From Candidatus Zixiibacteriota bacterium (lineage in GTDB: Bacteria; Zixibacteria; MSB-5A5; JAABVY01), in NCBI GenBank assembly GCA_011056555.1, contig DSEQ01000017.1, positions 1-45,601 on the forward strand: a stretch of DNA of 45,601 nt, given 5' to 3'. The position numbers and the translations under genes were made by a program. This document shows positions 27,107-35,134 of the stretch, piece by piece (position 1 is the first letter of the stretch; the number at the start of each line of letters is the position of its first letter). The notes beneath the pieces are model-generated. The model worked only from the letters and a program-made list of their open reading frames with translations, had not been told where the DNA came from and ran no database searches.

Positions 27107-28750
27107 CTACCTCGCATTCTCGAGCGCTTCAATTCTCTGCTTCAGTATTTCATTTTCTGCCTTCAGTTCCTTGACCGCTTCGACCAATACCGCGGTCAGC
27201 CTGGAATAATCTATTGACTTGTAGCCATCTGCGGGCGAACTCACAACTTCCGGCAGAATGCTTTCGACTTCCTGGGCAATCATGCCCACCTGACGATCAG
27301 CGGAGGTCTTCATATCTGCGGCCAGTCTGGAGTGCAGGTTGTACCTTACCCCGCGCAGATTTTCCACAAGTTCGAGGGCGTTACCGATGGTTTCGATATT
27401 GGTCTTGGCGGAGACATCGGAAAGCTCTGTAATCGTGCCAGTGGCATAAATATCGCCGACGACATAAAGCTCCTGCGATCCGGGAGTGGTGGTATTGATC
27501 GCCACCTGATCTTCCTTGATCACCAGTGTTGTAGCGTAATCAGAACCGGCAGATCTGCTTCCAAGACGAAGCTGATTATCATTATTGTACCAGAGTATGG
27601 TACCCCGGTTATTTTCGTCTTCTCCGCACATAAATCCGGAATACCGCCCGGCGTCTGTATTGCCGATCTGTACAAACTCGCCATAGTATGATCCCAGGTT
27701 TGCGCCAATTGAAATCGGCTCATTGGGCGAGTCGTTTCCGATACCAACGCGGGCATAAGTGCTCGCAGCCGTCAGATTAATCGACGGCCCGGGGACACCA
27801 CCGGCATCGGATACCAAGTTCAAAATCCCCGGCTCAAGATGCGATTCAAGAAGCTGGGTATCATCATAAACAGAAATCGAGGCGCTTCCCCCTTTGGCGC
27901 TTAGATCGCTGGCGATTTCCATAATCAGAGCGGGAGGTTCCGGCTGAGGATTGAACATCTTGATACTGCCGCCAGATGTGGGAGAGGAGGTAAGCGAAAC
28001 AATGTGCCCATCGTCGCCAGGATCAATAAGATACAAACCGGCTTCATTGCTCTGATGGTTTCCAAACATCTCAAGAAGCTTGCCATCATCACCGGGGTCA
28101 ATAAACTTCATTAAATAGCCATCATTAAATGGCGTCGGCTCAAATCCCATGACCTGCCCGATCTCATTATAAAGATTCAGGCTTGCCCCACTTGTGGCAT
28201 CGGCGTTAACCTCGAACATTTTCGCGGGAGGCTCAGGCTGAGGATTGAACATCTTTATGCTTCCTACGATCGACTTTGTGCCATCAAAATTTGATTCCAT
28301 TACGATTACTGAATCGCCGTCAATATCCTTCATTACCAGTTTACCGCTTTCAGTTTCGATATCACCACTCATTTGCTGTGAAATGAATGCATGGGGTACC
28401 GCCGTAATCAGGGTGCGGGGCGAAATTTCGGAATCATCACCGATCCGAATTCCCAGGTATCTATCCTCGCCGTTAAAAACCGAGTCCTGGAAAGGTGTCG
28501 TCTGTCCGAGAACAACGCTAAATAAGCCATTTTCACATTCTACGGTATGGCTTTCCGACCACATCCACATTTGCGTCAAAAGGCTTTCATAAATATAAAA
28601 TGACACTCCAATAGTTCCATTTACGGGTTCACCTGAAGAATCGGTAAGATACCCCTGATAGTTTATGGTTCTGGATGAATCAGCGGACAAAAATGTGGTT
28701 GAAATGAGCATAATAATACCCAAAATCCCAATGATGAACTTATGGTTCAT
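27107..28750 (-). CDS. Secreted fibre-like protein with C-terminal S74 intramolecular chaperone domain
   Basis: This 547-residue protein has a signal peptide (1-23) and the shared N-terminal domain (INYQGYLTDSSGEPVNGTIG to about 122). The middle has two copies of SIKMFNPQPEPPA (163-176 and 261-274) and two of IDPGDDG (217-223, 242-248). The C-terminus (about 440-547) is a Peptidase_S74 chaperone: SDVSAKTNI holds the Ser444/Lys449 pair where phage endosialidase-type domains cut themselves, followed by VGMIAQEVESILPEVV and a coiled coil (about 522-547). In phage tail spikes this domain drives trimer assembly and is then released. The same is likely here, giving a trimeric surface fibre. A GGAGG ribosome site precedes the ATG. 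Confidence 0.88.
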   Translation of the reverse strand: MNHKFIIGILGIIMLISTTFLSADSSRTINYQGYLTDSSGEPVNGTIGVSFYIYESLLTQMWMWSESHTVECENGLFSVVLGQTTPFQDSVFNGEDRYLGIRIGDDSEISPRTLITAVPHAFISQQMSGDIETESGKLVMKDIDGDSVIVMESNFDGTKSIVGSIKMFNPQPEPPAKMFEVNADATSGASLNLYNEIGQVMGFEPTPFNDGYLMKFIDPGDDGKLLEMFGNHQSNEAGLYLIDPGDDGHIVSLTSSPTSGGSIKMFNPQPEPPALIMEIASDLSAKGGSASISVYDDTQLLESHLEPGILNLVSDAGGVPGPSINLTAASTYARVGIGNDSPNEPISIGANLGSYYGEFVQIGNTDAGRYSGFMCGEDENNRGTILWYNNDNQLRLGSRSAGSDYATTLVIKEDQVAINTTTPGSQELYVVGDIYATGTITELSDVSAKTNIETIGNALELVENLRGVRYNLHSRLAADMKTSADRQVGMIAQEVESILPEVVSSPADGYKSIDYSRLTAVLVEAVKELKAENEILKQRIEALENAR

Positions 28751-29019
28751 GGAAGTCCTCCTTATAGATAGAATTATATTTTCTCAAACGCATTGCGGGC
28801 CGGAAAAAACCAGAAAAGAATAGCCGGTCGGGACCGCCCAACTATGATACATCTTATTCACATATCAGGTCTCTGCCTCAAAACAAATATACAATTAATA
28901 CTAATTCTGTCAATTTAAAAACCGCCCTAAACACCCCTATAGTGTGACAAAACATGCATCCTCCCGCGGTCGTCAGGAGGAGCATTAATTCATTGTCACC
29001 AGAAATCAGATGGACCTGA
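28751..29019. other. 269-bp intergenic region upstream of the surface operon
   Basis: It lies between the S74-type gene start and the end of the M6 peptidase gene. It holds an AT-rich stretch (28860-28920) that may contain the operon promoter, and inverted repeats near 28825-28836 (CGGTC-GG-GACCG) and 28959-28981 (TCCTCC...GGAGGA). The latter may act as a terminator for the M6 gene, but the T-tract is poor. Confidence 0.4.
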
Positions 29020-31836
29020 TCAGCAGTCCGGCACCCCGTCACCATTTGTATCGCAGGGATTACTTCCTCCGACAAATACATAGTTTATGATCCAGACAGC
29101 ATCGGAAACATTCACAGTACTATCGCAGTTGGCATCACCCGATTCAATCGGGTCGGGCGGATTGCCGCCAACGAAAACAAAATTGATGACATAGACTGCG
29201 TCGCTGACATTAACGGTCTCATCTCCGTTGGCATCTCCGCAAAGATAGAACATGCTACCGATAATCTGGTCGGCAAACCATTTTTTGGATTTATCAACAA
29301 TCGACTCGAGGCTTTCACGGCTGGCATCCAGTGTGACCGCATACGAAGTGTATATATACAGTGTGTCGTCGGGATTTATAGTGTAGTCATCGAAATAAGT
29401 CATGAGTGATATCAGGTCTTCTATCGCAGAGTTAGGTGTATATCCCGGGGATTTTAGGATTGGATAAAGAGCTCCCGGAATGAAGCCGCCCTCCGGCCAG
29501 ATATAATCCTCGAACTGGACCGCATCACAGCCATAAATCTGGGAGGTTGTGTCAAGTAACTCCGGATCATTAAGATAATATCCAAGGAAGGCCACTCCAC
29601 CATAACGCACGGAGTTAGGCTGACATCCATCCGGGCCGGTGACATAATCATGGCCATTCTGATACATCAGCTTTCTGCTCTCATCAAAACCAAATGTATT
29701 ATGGGTTTGCGTATCCGAGGGGATGTCCCAGTCAACAATTTCTCCGATTGTGAGCCCTGAATGCGATGAGCCATCATAAGAGTATACCTTCAGGCATTGA
29801 ACTACAAATTTGCAGCTGTCCGGATCCTTGGGGGCCCAGAATATTTTTTCGATGCCGATTTTGTAGTTGGGAGAAACGACAGTCCCGGATTTGAAGATAT
29901 CATAGTCCGCGGTTGTTTGCACGGGCTCTGCCGGGTTGCCGGTTCCAAGCATCATCCATCCCGGCTCGTAGGGCGGATTGATGGTATTTAAATTGTAAGA
30001 ATTTATGGTGAAGGTATCAGTGTCCTCGATGTATGCGACGACAGGCGAACCGGCCCAGAGATATATTTTATACTGCTCAGAAAAATCGCATTCACCGGCG
30101 TCATAAAAATCAAGGTTCGCCATCCCGGTATTGTCCGAACCCCAGTCTCCATAATTGCAGTCACTTCGAACTGCCAGCCCTGTGCAGGTAGTCGATATTG
30201 TGTCGACAAATCTGCCATCTAAATCACAGACATCTCCGACTCCGTCACTATCGTAATCCTCCTGGCCAGGATTAAAATGATTGACACAATTATCATTTTC
30301 ATCCAGAATCCCATCGCCATCAACATCAGCTACAAAATTCGGATTTTCAACATAGGCGTATAATTTGTCATCAGCAATGGAGTCCACCCTGACGGTGATT
30401 CCGGTGTAGCCGAAATATCCGTCACTGCTGGGAGTGGTAGTTGGGTCAAAAAGGTTCTGCTCGGCCACACCACTTGAAAAGGGCGCGGCCAGCCTGGTTT
30501 CGTAGGGATACCACCATTGAGCGCTGTCAGAAACAACTCCCCCGGGATTATACATATAGTTGTTGTAGATATTATATCCGGCATCGACAACAGCCACAGT
30601 GTAATGGTCATAGTCAGGGGCTCCATAATTCGGCTGCCAGGCGCCCGGTGACGCGGAATCATCGACATGAGTGATAAGCAGGCCGCTATTCAGTGGATCC
30701 CCGCCATAGGAAAGCAAAGGATAGAAAAAGCAGCTAAAATCGGAATCGAATTTATCGAACATCCCGGTCGATTGAGAATTCCTGTATTCCAGCAGATAAT
30801 ATTCGCTGCCGCTTGCATTGATGGGAAGCACATACAGGGCGCTGTCATTATGGGTTTCAATATCATATATGACAAGATTCTCGAAGGTGCCGTTCTGAAG
30901 CTGGATCGGCTCGATCCAGCCCAATTCCCGCTTGCTCCATCCGCAAAAGTGAGAAGGAGTCATTGAGCCGATGGAGAATATGCCATACCCTCCGTAGCCC
31001 ATGGTACACCAATCCATAAGGGGATGGTCGTTGGCATCATTGGGTGTGTAGTAGGTTTGGATGACGAGTTTGCTGTCGTAATCATAGAGGTCGGGCAAGC
31101 CCAGATTATGCCCCAACTCGTGACAGAAGACCCTGATGCGGTTTAATGTGTCGATCCCCAGGAATTGGGTGGGATTTGACGGATTGCGCAAGGGCCATGT
31201 TTCCGGGGAGGTATTCCACCTGGGAATCATAACGCCGTCAAACGGACCCCATCCATAGCCCGGAGGATAGGAGTAGGCATACGACCAGATATCATCAGGG
31301 TCGCCGGAATCCTCCTGTCCATTCCCCGAACGGATGAAGATCACCGCATCTACATCACCATCGTTGTTTCCATCGTACTGAGAGTAGTCGATGACCGGAT
31401 CGAGAGTGGCAAACAGGTCTGCAAATTGATAATCCGAGTTGTAGGTTCCGCCGTCGACCCACTCGGTAACGTCCCCGACCACAGCCAACTGACCATAGGA
31501 AACTTCATTATAATAGTCGGCTACCGACCCTCCGGAAAAGACATTCCTGGAAAACATCAAGCTGTCCATGGTTTCCGGGGAATAGGTTGCGGGACGGGTG
31601 CTCCATTCCACCAGTATAGCCAGAACCTTTGCGGTATCCCCGTCATATCGATAATTCACTATGGCGGCGCTGTCCTGGCTGGAAATCTGCCTGATCGGTT
31701 CTTTGCCGACCAATGCGGCGATATTTTCATCGGGTAGATCATAAAAGAGCCCCTTCGATAAATCAACGCTTAGAAGTAATCCCGGCAGGATTGTGATGAT
31801 TAGAGATGTGCAAATGATAATGCGCCAGGGGTGCAT
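29020..31836 (-). CDS. Secreted M6-family metallopeptidase with thrombospondin type 3 and dockerin repeats
   Basis: This 938-residue protein has a signal peptide (1-23). The peptidase region (about 70-310) carries HELGHNLGLPD (H239, E240, H243, G246, D249), the zinc motif of M6 immune-inhibitor-A-type enzymes, and a Met-turn in WCTMGYGGYG (M279). Thrombospondin type 3 calcium repeats lie at about 504-540 (DVDGDGILDENDNCV then DYDSDGVGDVCD). The C-terminus (about 862-938) is a pair of dockerin-like repeats ending CDTNGDGVPDC. The domain order suggests a secreted protease tethered to the surface by the dockerins. AGGAG precedes the ATG. The gene is monocistronic and faces away from the metal-efflux operon. 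Confidence 0.93.
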   Translation of the reverse strand: MHPWRIIICTSLIITILPGLLLSVDLSKGLFYDLPDENIAALVGKEPIRQISSQDSAAIVNYRYDGDTAKVLAILVEWSTRPATYSPETMDSLMFSRNVFSGGSVADYYNEVSYGQLAVVGDVTEWVDGGTYNSDYQFADLFATLDPVIDYSQYDGNNDGDVDAVIFIRSGNGQEDSGDPDDIWSYAYSYPPGYGWGPFDGVMIPRWNTSPETWPLRNPSNPTQFLGIDTLNRIRVFCHELGHNLGLPDLYDYDSKLVIQTYYTPNDANDHPLMDWCTMGYGGYGIFSIGSMTPSHFCGWSKRELGWIEPIQLQNGTFENLVIYDIETHNDSALYVLPINASGSEYYLLEYRNSQSTGMFDKFDSDFSCFFYPLLSYGGDPLNSGLLITHVDDSASPGAWQPNYGAPDYDHYTVAVVDAGYNIYNNYMYNPGGVVSDSAQWWYPYETRLAAPFSSGVAEQNLFDPTTTPSSDGYFGYTGITVRVDSIADDKLYAYVENPNFVADVDGDGILDENDNCVNHFNPGQEDYDSDGVGDVCDLDGRFVDTISTTCTGLAVRSDCNYGDWGSDNTGMANLDFYDAGECDFSEQYKIYLWAGSPVVAYIEDTDTFTINSYNLNTINPPYEPGWMMLGTGNPAEPVQTTADYDIFKSGTVVSPNYKIGIEKIFWAPKDPDSCKFVVQCLKVYSYDGSSHSGLTIGEIVDWDIPSDTQTHNTFGFDESRKLMYQNGHDYVTGPDGCQPNSVRYGGVAFLGYYLNDPELLDTTSQIYGCDAVQFEDYIWPEGGFIPGALYPILKSPGYTPNSAIEDLISLMTYFDDYTINPDDTLYIYTSYAVTLDASRESLESIVDKSKKWFADQIIGSMFYLCGDANGDETVNVSDAVYVINFVFVGGNPPDPIESGDANCDSTVNVSDAVWIINYVFVGGSNPCDTNGDGVPDC

Positions 31837-32199
31837 GGCATGCTCCTTTATTATGTGCCTTGCTAATAGTCAAATTCGCGGGTATGCTAACTTAAATATA
31901 TTTGAAAACCGCTTCGGGTCAAGCAGATTCTATTTGACGGCAAGAATTAATTAATTGTGGTACAGGTATTTCCGGCCCCCGCATCTGTAGAATGGCCGAG
32001 GCATGCCGTTCAAAGGCGACCGCATATATTCTTATTGGGGTTCCGGATATTTTTATGCAGTCTTCCCGGAACTTCAGAGTGTCTGTCAGTATTATTACCT
32101 GATGATCGCAATATTTCTATCGGATTGGAACCGTTTGAAGAGCCCCCAGGGGGAATAAGCGGTTGACCGTCGGGTATAGTATTATTATATTGACGCGTT
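31837..32199. other. 363-bp divergent intergenic region
   Basis: It separates the M6 gene from the metal-efflux operon. An AT-rich segment at 31880-31955 may hold the M6 promoter. The 69-codon frame at 31957-32166 lacks a ribosome site and family resemblance, so I do not call it. A good promoter for the downstream gene lies at its right edge. Confidence 0.5.
32163..32191 (+). promoter_or_regulatory. Sigma-70-like promoter immediately before the Cys-rich protein gene
   Basis: TTGACC (32163-32168) is followed after 17 bp by TATATT (32186-32191), each one mismatch from consensus. The predicted transcript start (about 32197-32200) coincides with the ATG at 32200, and no ribosome site precedes it. 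The first mRNA may therefore be leaderless. Confidence 0.6.
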
Positions 32200-32631
32200 A
32201 TGAAAATGCAAAGTCAGAAAATCGCAGCATGGCCTTTGTGCCTGTTTTTTCTTTTTGGTTTGTTCTTTGTGGGCAATGGGGCGGTTCTTTGCATCGGTGA
32301 TGATGGACATATAGAATTTGAGACTCATTGTGTTCCCGGCTGCGGGGAAACCAAAGAAGCCCCCGAAATTGATTTATCCGACGCCCTGCAGGTTGAGCAT
32401 ATCGATTGCTCCAACTGCACTGACATAGATCTCAATAATCCACTGTGGTCGAGACGGGGCCAGACTTACCTTTCCGGTTACACGGCCGACTTCTCGCTGA
32501 TGTCCATGCCGAATGCCGACCTGAGGCTGACCTGCACACAGGCTGATATCCGCATGGTTAATCCTGAGCAGCTGGCATTTGGTCACAACCCGTCTTCCTG
32601 TTCAATTATCTCAACTATTCTTCTCTGTTAA
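32200..32631 (+). CDS. Small secreted Cys-rich protein at the metal-efflux locus
   Basis: This 143-residue protein has a signal peptide (about 1-26, ending VGNGA) and then LCIGDDGHIEFE and cysteines at 31, 44, 48, 70, 73, 112, 134 and 143, with CVPGC and CSNC pairs. I recall similar secreted proteins with a CIGxDGH motif next to heavy-metal RND operons, with no assigned function. A role in periplasmic metal binding is my inference. It begins almost at its own predicted transcription start. A 92-bp gap separates it from the TolC-like gene; no terminator is seen there, so it may be the first gene of the operon. Confidence 0.7.
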   Translation: MKMQSQKIAAWPLCLFFLFGLFFVGNGAVLCIGDDGHIEFETHCVPGCGETKEAPEIDLSDALQVEHIDCSNCTDIDLNNPLWSRRGQTYLSGYTADFSLMSMPNADLRLTCTQADIRMVNPEQLAFGHNPSSCSIISTILLC

Positions 32632-32723
32632 ACCTTACTTATCTCTTCTCAATTAAACAGCATTCCCAACGAGCCCATCGGGTTTGTGCGGAATAATTTA
32701 CAAAACTATCTGGAGATTCATAG

Positions 32724-34037
32724 ATGAAAGGAAAGATATATACGTTCCTGGCTTACATTCAGGTGATTTTCTTAGTCATTTCAGCCCATGCGGGGTCGGA
32801 GGAATTCTGGGAAGCCCCATTCGACACTGCCTCGGCCGATATCAGAATATCTGATTCCGCATTCTCACTGAATGAGGTCCTGAAACTCGTGGCCAAGGAA
32901 AATCCAAGATTTCAGTCTTTCGACAATCAGCTCGAGGCCGCTCGCGGTTCAGTGAAGCAGGCGGGGCTGTGGTCAAATCCGGAATTAGACATAGAATTCG
33001 AAGAGGTCAGCTGGGACGCCCCGGGATTCAGGGAATCCGAATTTACTGTAAGCCTTGCTCAAGAGTTCGAATTTTTCGGGCAGCGCGGCGCCAGGCAGGA
33101 AGTTGCAAAAGCCCAACTGGAAGCAATGGAGCTGCAGGTAAAGATGACGGCTTTTGACCTGTACCTTATTACAAAGCAACGATTCTATGCTCTTGCGCAT
33201 GCGCAGCAGAAAGTCGAACTTTTACAGCGAGCTGTTGAGGTGGCGGAAGAAGTAGTCGAAAACACGGAGTACCGGATGGATAAAGGAGCTGCACTCCAGT
33301 CTGAACTTATTCTGTCCCGGCTCAACGAACGACGAACGCGGCTGGCTTTGGACCAGGCCAGGCAGGACGTGGATGCGCTGGAGGCGACCCTGGTTTCTCT
33401 CTGGATGGCAAGGCCATCGGGTTTACGAGTATTTACTGAGGCCGAGCCAGACTTTACTGGAGCGGTTGAGAAACTTGATTTGCTATCAAACAGAATCGAC
33501 TCGTCCCGCCAGATTGTGCAGATGCATAATGAATTAAAGGTAATCGGGGCAGAAAGGGCCCGGGCAATTGCAGGGGCACGCCCCACCATAACATTGAGCG
33601 GAGGAGTAAAGAGACTGGAGGCGGACAATTCCAAAACCTTTCTCCTGGGCTTATCTTTACCAATACCGCTCTTCAACCGAAACCAGGGTATGCGCGAAAG
33701 CCTGGATGCGCAGCTGCGTTCACTGGAGTACGATATTGAACGAGGCAAAACTGAAGCGTATTCAAAGATCCATTCCAATTCGATTCGCTTGAAGATGCTC
33801 ATAGACAAACATGCGGTCCTGGACTCCCTGCTCCTTCCCACCGCTGCAGAAGCTTACCGCATGCTGCAGGATGCGTATGAGGCCGGGAAAGTGCCTTATA
33901 CGCAGTTGCTGGAAGCGGAAAGGGCACTCAATGATTTGAATTTTGAACATAATGATATGCTCCTGGCAATCCAGGAACAGATTATGACACTGGAACGCCT
34001 CACAGGAGTTGTAATGAATACAGAGAAGGAGAAATAG
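32724..34037 (+). CDS. Outer-membrane efflux protein of the metal RND system (CzcC/CusC-like)
   Basis: This 437-residue protein has a signal peptide (about 1-23) and the two-fold repeated long helices of TolC-family outer-membrane factors: SLNEVLKLVAKENPRFQSFD at about 48-67 and the later ALNDLNFEHNDMLLAIQEQI near the end. LGLSLPIPLFNRNQG (about 307-321) is typical of the CzcC subgroup. It forms the outer-membrane channel for the adaptor and pump encoded next, three bp further on. GGAG precedes the ATG. Without the Czc substrate name proven I leave the symbol open. Confidence 0.93.
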   Translation: MKGKIYTFLAYIQVIFLVISAHAGSEEFWEAPFDTASADIRISDSAFSLNEVLKLVAKENPRFQSFDNQLEAARGSVKQAGLWSNPELDIEFEEVSWDAPGFRESEFTVSLAQEFEFFGQRGARQEVAKAQLEAMELQVKMTAFDLYLITKQRFYALAHAQQKVELLQRAVEVAEEVVENTEYRMDKGAALQSELILSRLNERRTRLALDQARQDVDALEATLVSLWMARPSGLRVFTEAEPDFTGAVEKLDLLSNRIDSSRQIVQMHNELKVIGAERARAIAGARPTITLSGGVKRLEADNSKTFLLGLSLPIPLFNRNQGMRESLDAQLRSLEYDIERGKTEAYSKIHSNSIRLKMLIDKHAVLDSLLLPTAAEAYRMLQDAYEAGKVPYTQLLEAERALNDLNFEHNDMLLAIQEQIMTLERLTGVVMNTEKEK

Positions 34038-34040
34038 GCT

Positions 34041-35120
34041 ATGTTTGGCAAATTTCTGATAACATTGACTTTCTTGCTTTTGGTCTGGCCCCTGGCAGAT
34101 GCTTCGTCACAGAGGAATCAGGGGCATGTACATAACGGCGAAGCTGGATCAGAAGAGAATAGCGATTTTGATGGTCATGAGAACCCGGAGCACCACGATC
34201 ATGAATCAAGAGCAGATCAAAAATTATCCGGTGAACATACCGTTAATGAACATTCGAATAACGAGGTTCATGCCGGGCACAGTGATGAATTAATTATCGA
34301 ACTATCAGAGGCCGCTGTAGAGCTCGCCAGTATTGAGATCTCAGAAGTTGAGAGCGGCCGTATAGGCAAGACTATTGAATTGCCGGGAGAAATCGGATTC
34401 AATGAAGACCGGCTGGCAGATATTTCCCCCCGTTTTGCAGGAATCGCTTTGCAGGCCAATTACAGGGTGGGGGATTTTGTTGAGGAAGGCAATGTGGTGG
34501 CGATAATCGAAAGTAACGAGAGTATGAATTCATACTCTATTAAGGCCCCGATTTCGGGCTGGGTGATCGAGCGGCACGTAACTCCAGGCGAGTTTGTCTC
34601 CGGGGAAAACAGCATATATGTCATAGCCGACCTGTCCACTGTTTGGATCAATCTGGCAGTCTATCCAAAGGATGCAGATCGAATCAAGAAAGGACAGCTG
34701 GCCAGGATCAAAGCAGTGGGTTCTGGAAATGTCACCAGCGGTGCAATAGAGTATGTCACTCCCATCATCGACCTGCGAACCAGGAGCGCGGTCGCCAGGA
34801 TCACCCTGCCCAATCCAAATAACAGCTGGCGGCCAGGGACATTTGTTCAGGCTGAAGTCACAACCGAGACGGGCAATCAGAGCCTTGTGGTCAGGAAAGA
34901 GGCCGTTCAATTCCTGGATGAGAAGACTGTGATTTTCGTTCCTGACGGCCCCGGCAGGTACAGGCCGGTGGAAGTTCTCACGGGTGAGACTGACACCGAC
35001 TACATACAAATATTAAGCGGCCTTAGCGAAGGTATCAGGTATGTATCGGACGGTGCGTTCGAGCTGAAAGCCAAGATCATAACCAGTAATCTCGATGCTC
35101 ACGCAGGACATGGACACTAA
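34041..35120 (+). CDS. His-rich periplasmic adaptor of the metal RND system, hairpin-less (CzcB/CusB-like)
   Basis: This 359-residue adaptor has a signal peptide (1-22) and a His-rich linker with ten His between residues 27 and 80, plus DAHAGHGH at the C-terminus; these may bind or sense metal. The barrel/lipoyl region is visible as RFAGIALQANYRVGDFVEEG (131-150) and IKAPISGWVIERHVTPGEFV (167-186). The two lipoyl halves are joined by only about 15 residues (VAIIESNESMNSYS), so the usual alpha-helical hairpin is absent. This is known in some metal-RND adaptors. It bridges the pump and the outer-membrane channel. It begins 3 bp after the previous gene. Confidence 0.92.
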   Translation: MFGKFLITLTFLLLVWPLADASSQRNQGHVHNGEAGSEENSDFDGHENPEHHDHESRADQKLSGEHTVNEHSNNEVHAGHSDELIIELSEAAVELASIEISEVESGRIGKTIELPGEIGFNEDRLADISPRFAGIALQANYRVGDFVEEGNVVAIIESNESMNSYSIKAPISGWVIERHVTPGEFVSGENSIYVIADLSTVWINLAVYPKDADRIKKGQLARIKAVGSGNVTSGAIEYVTPIIDLRTRSAVARITLPNPNNSWRPGTFVQAEVTTETGNQSLVVRKEAVQFLDEKTVIFVPDGPGRYRPVEVLTGETDTDYIQILSGLSEGIRYVSDGAFELKAKIITSNLDAHAGHGH

Positions 35121-35134
35121 AGGGGACAGAGCCG

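Noticed and set aside
27107..28750. Phage tail-spike gene from a prophage
   Set aside because: The S74 domain is phage-like, but the protein has a secretion signal and shares its N-terminal domain with neighbouring surface proteins, so a cellular surface fibre is more likely.
31957..32166. 69-codon plus-strand frame before the metal-efflux operon
   Set aside because: No ribosome site, no resemblance to known proteins, and it overlaps the good promoter at 32163-32191.
33185..33841. 218-codon minus-strand frame opposite the outer-membrane efflux gene
   Set aside because: Serine- and arginine-rich shadow translation of a TolC-type coding region.
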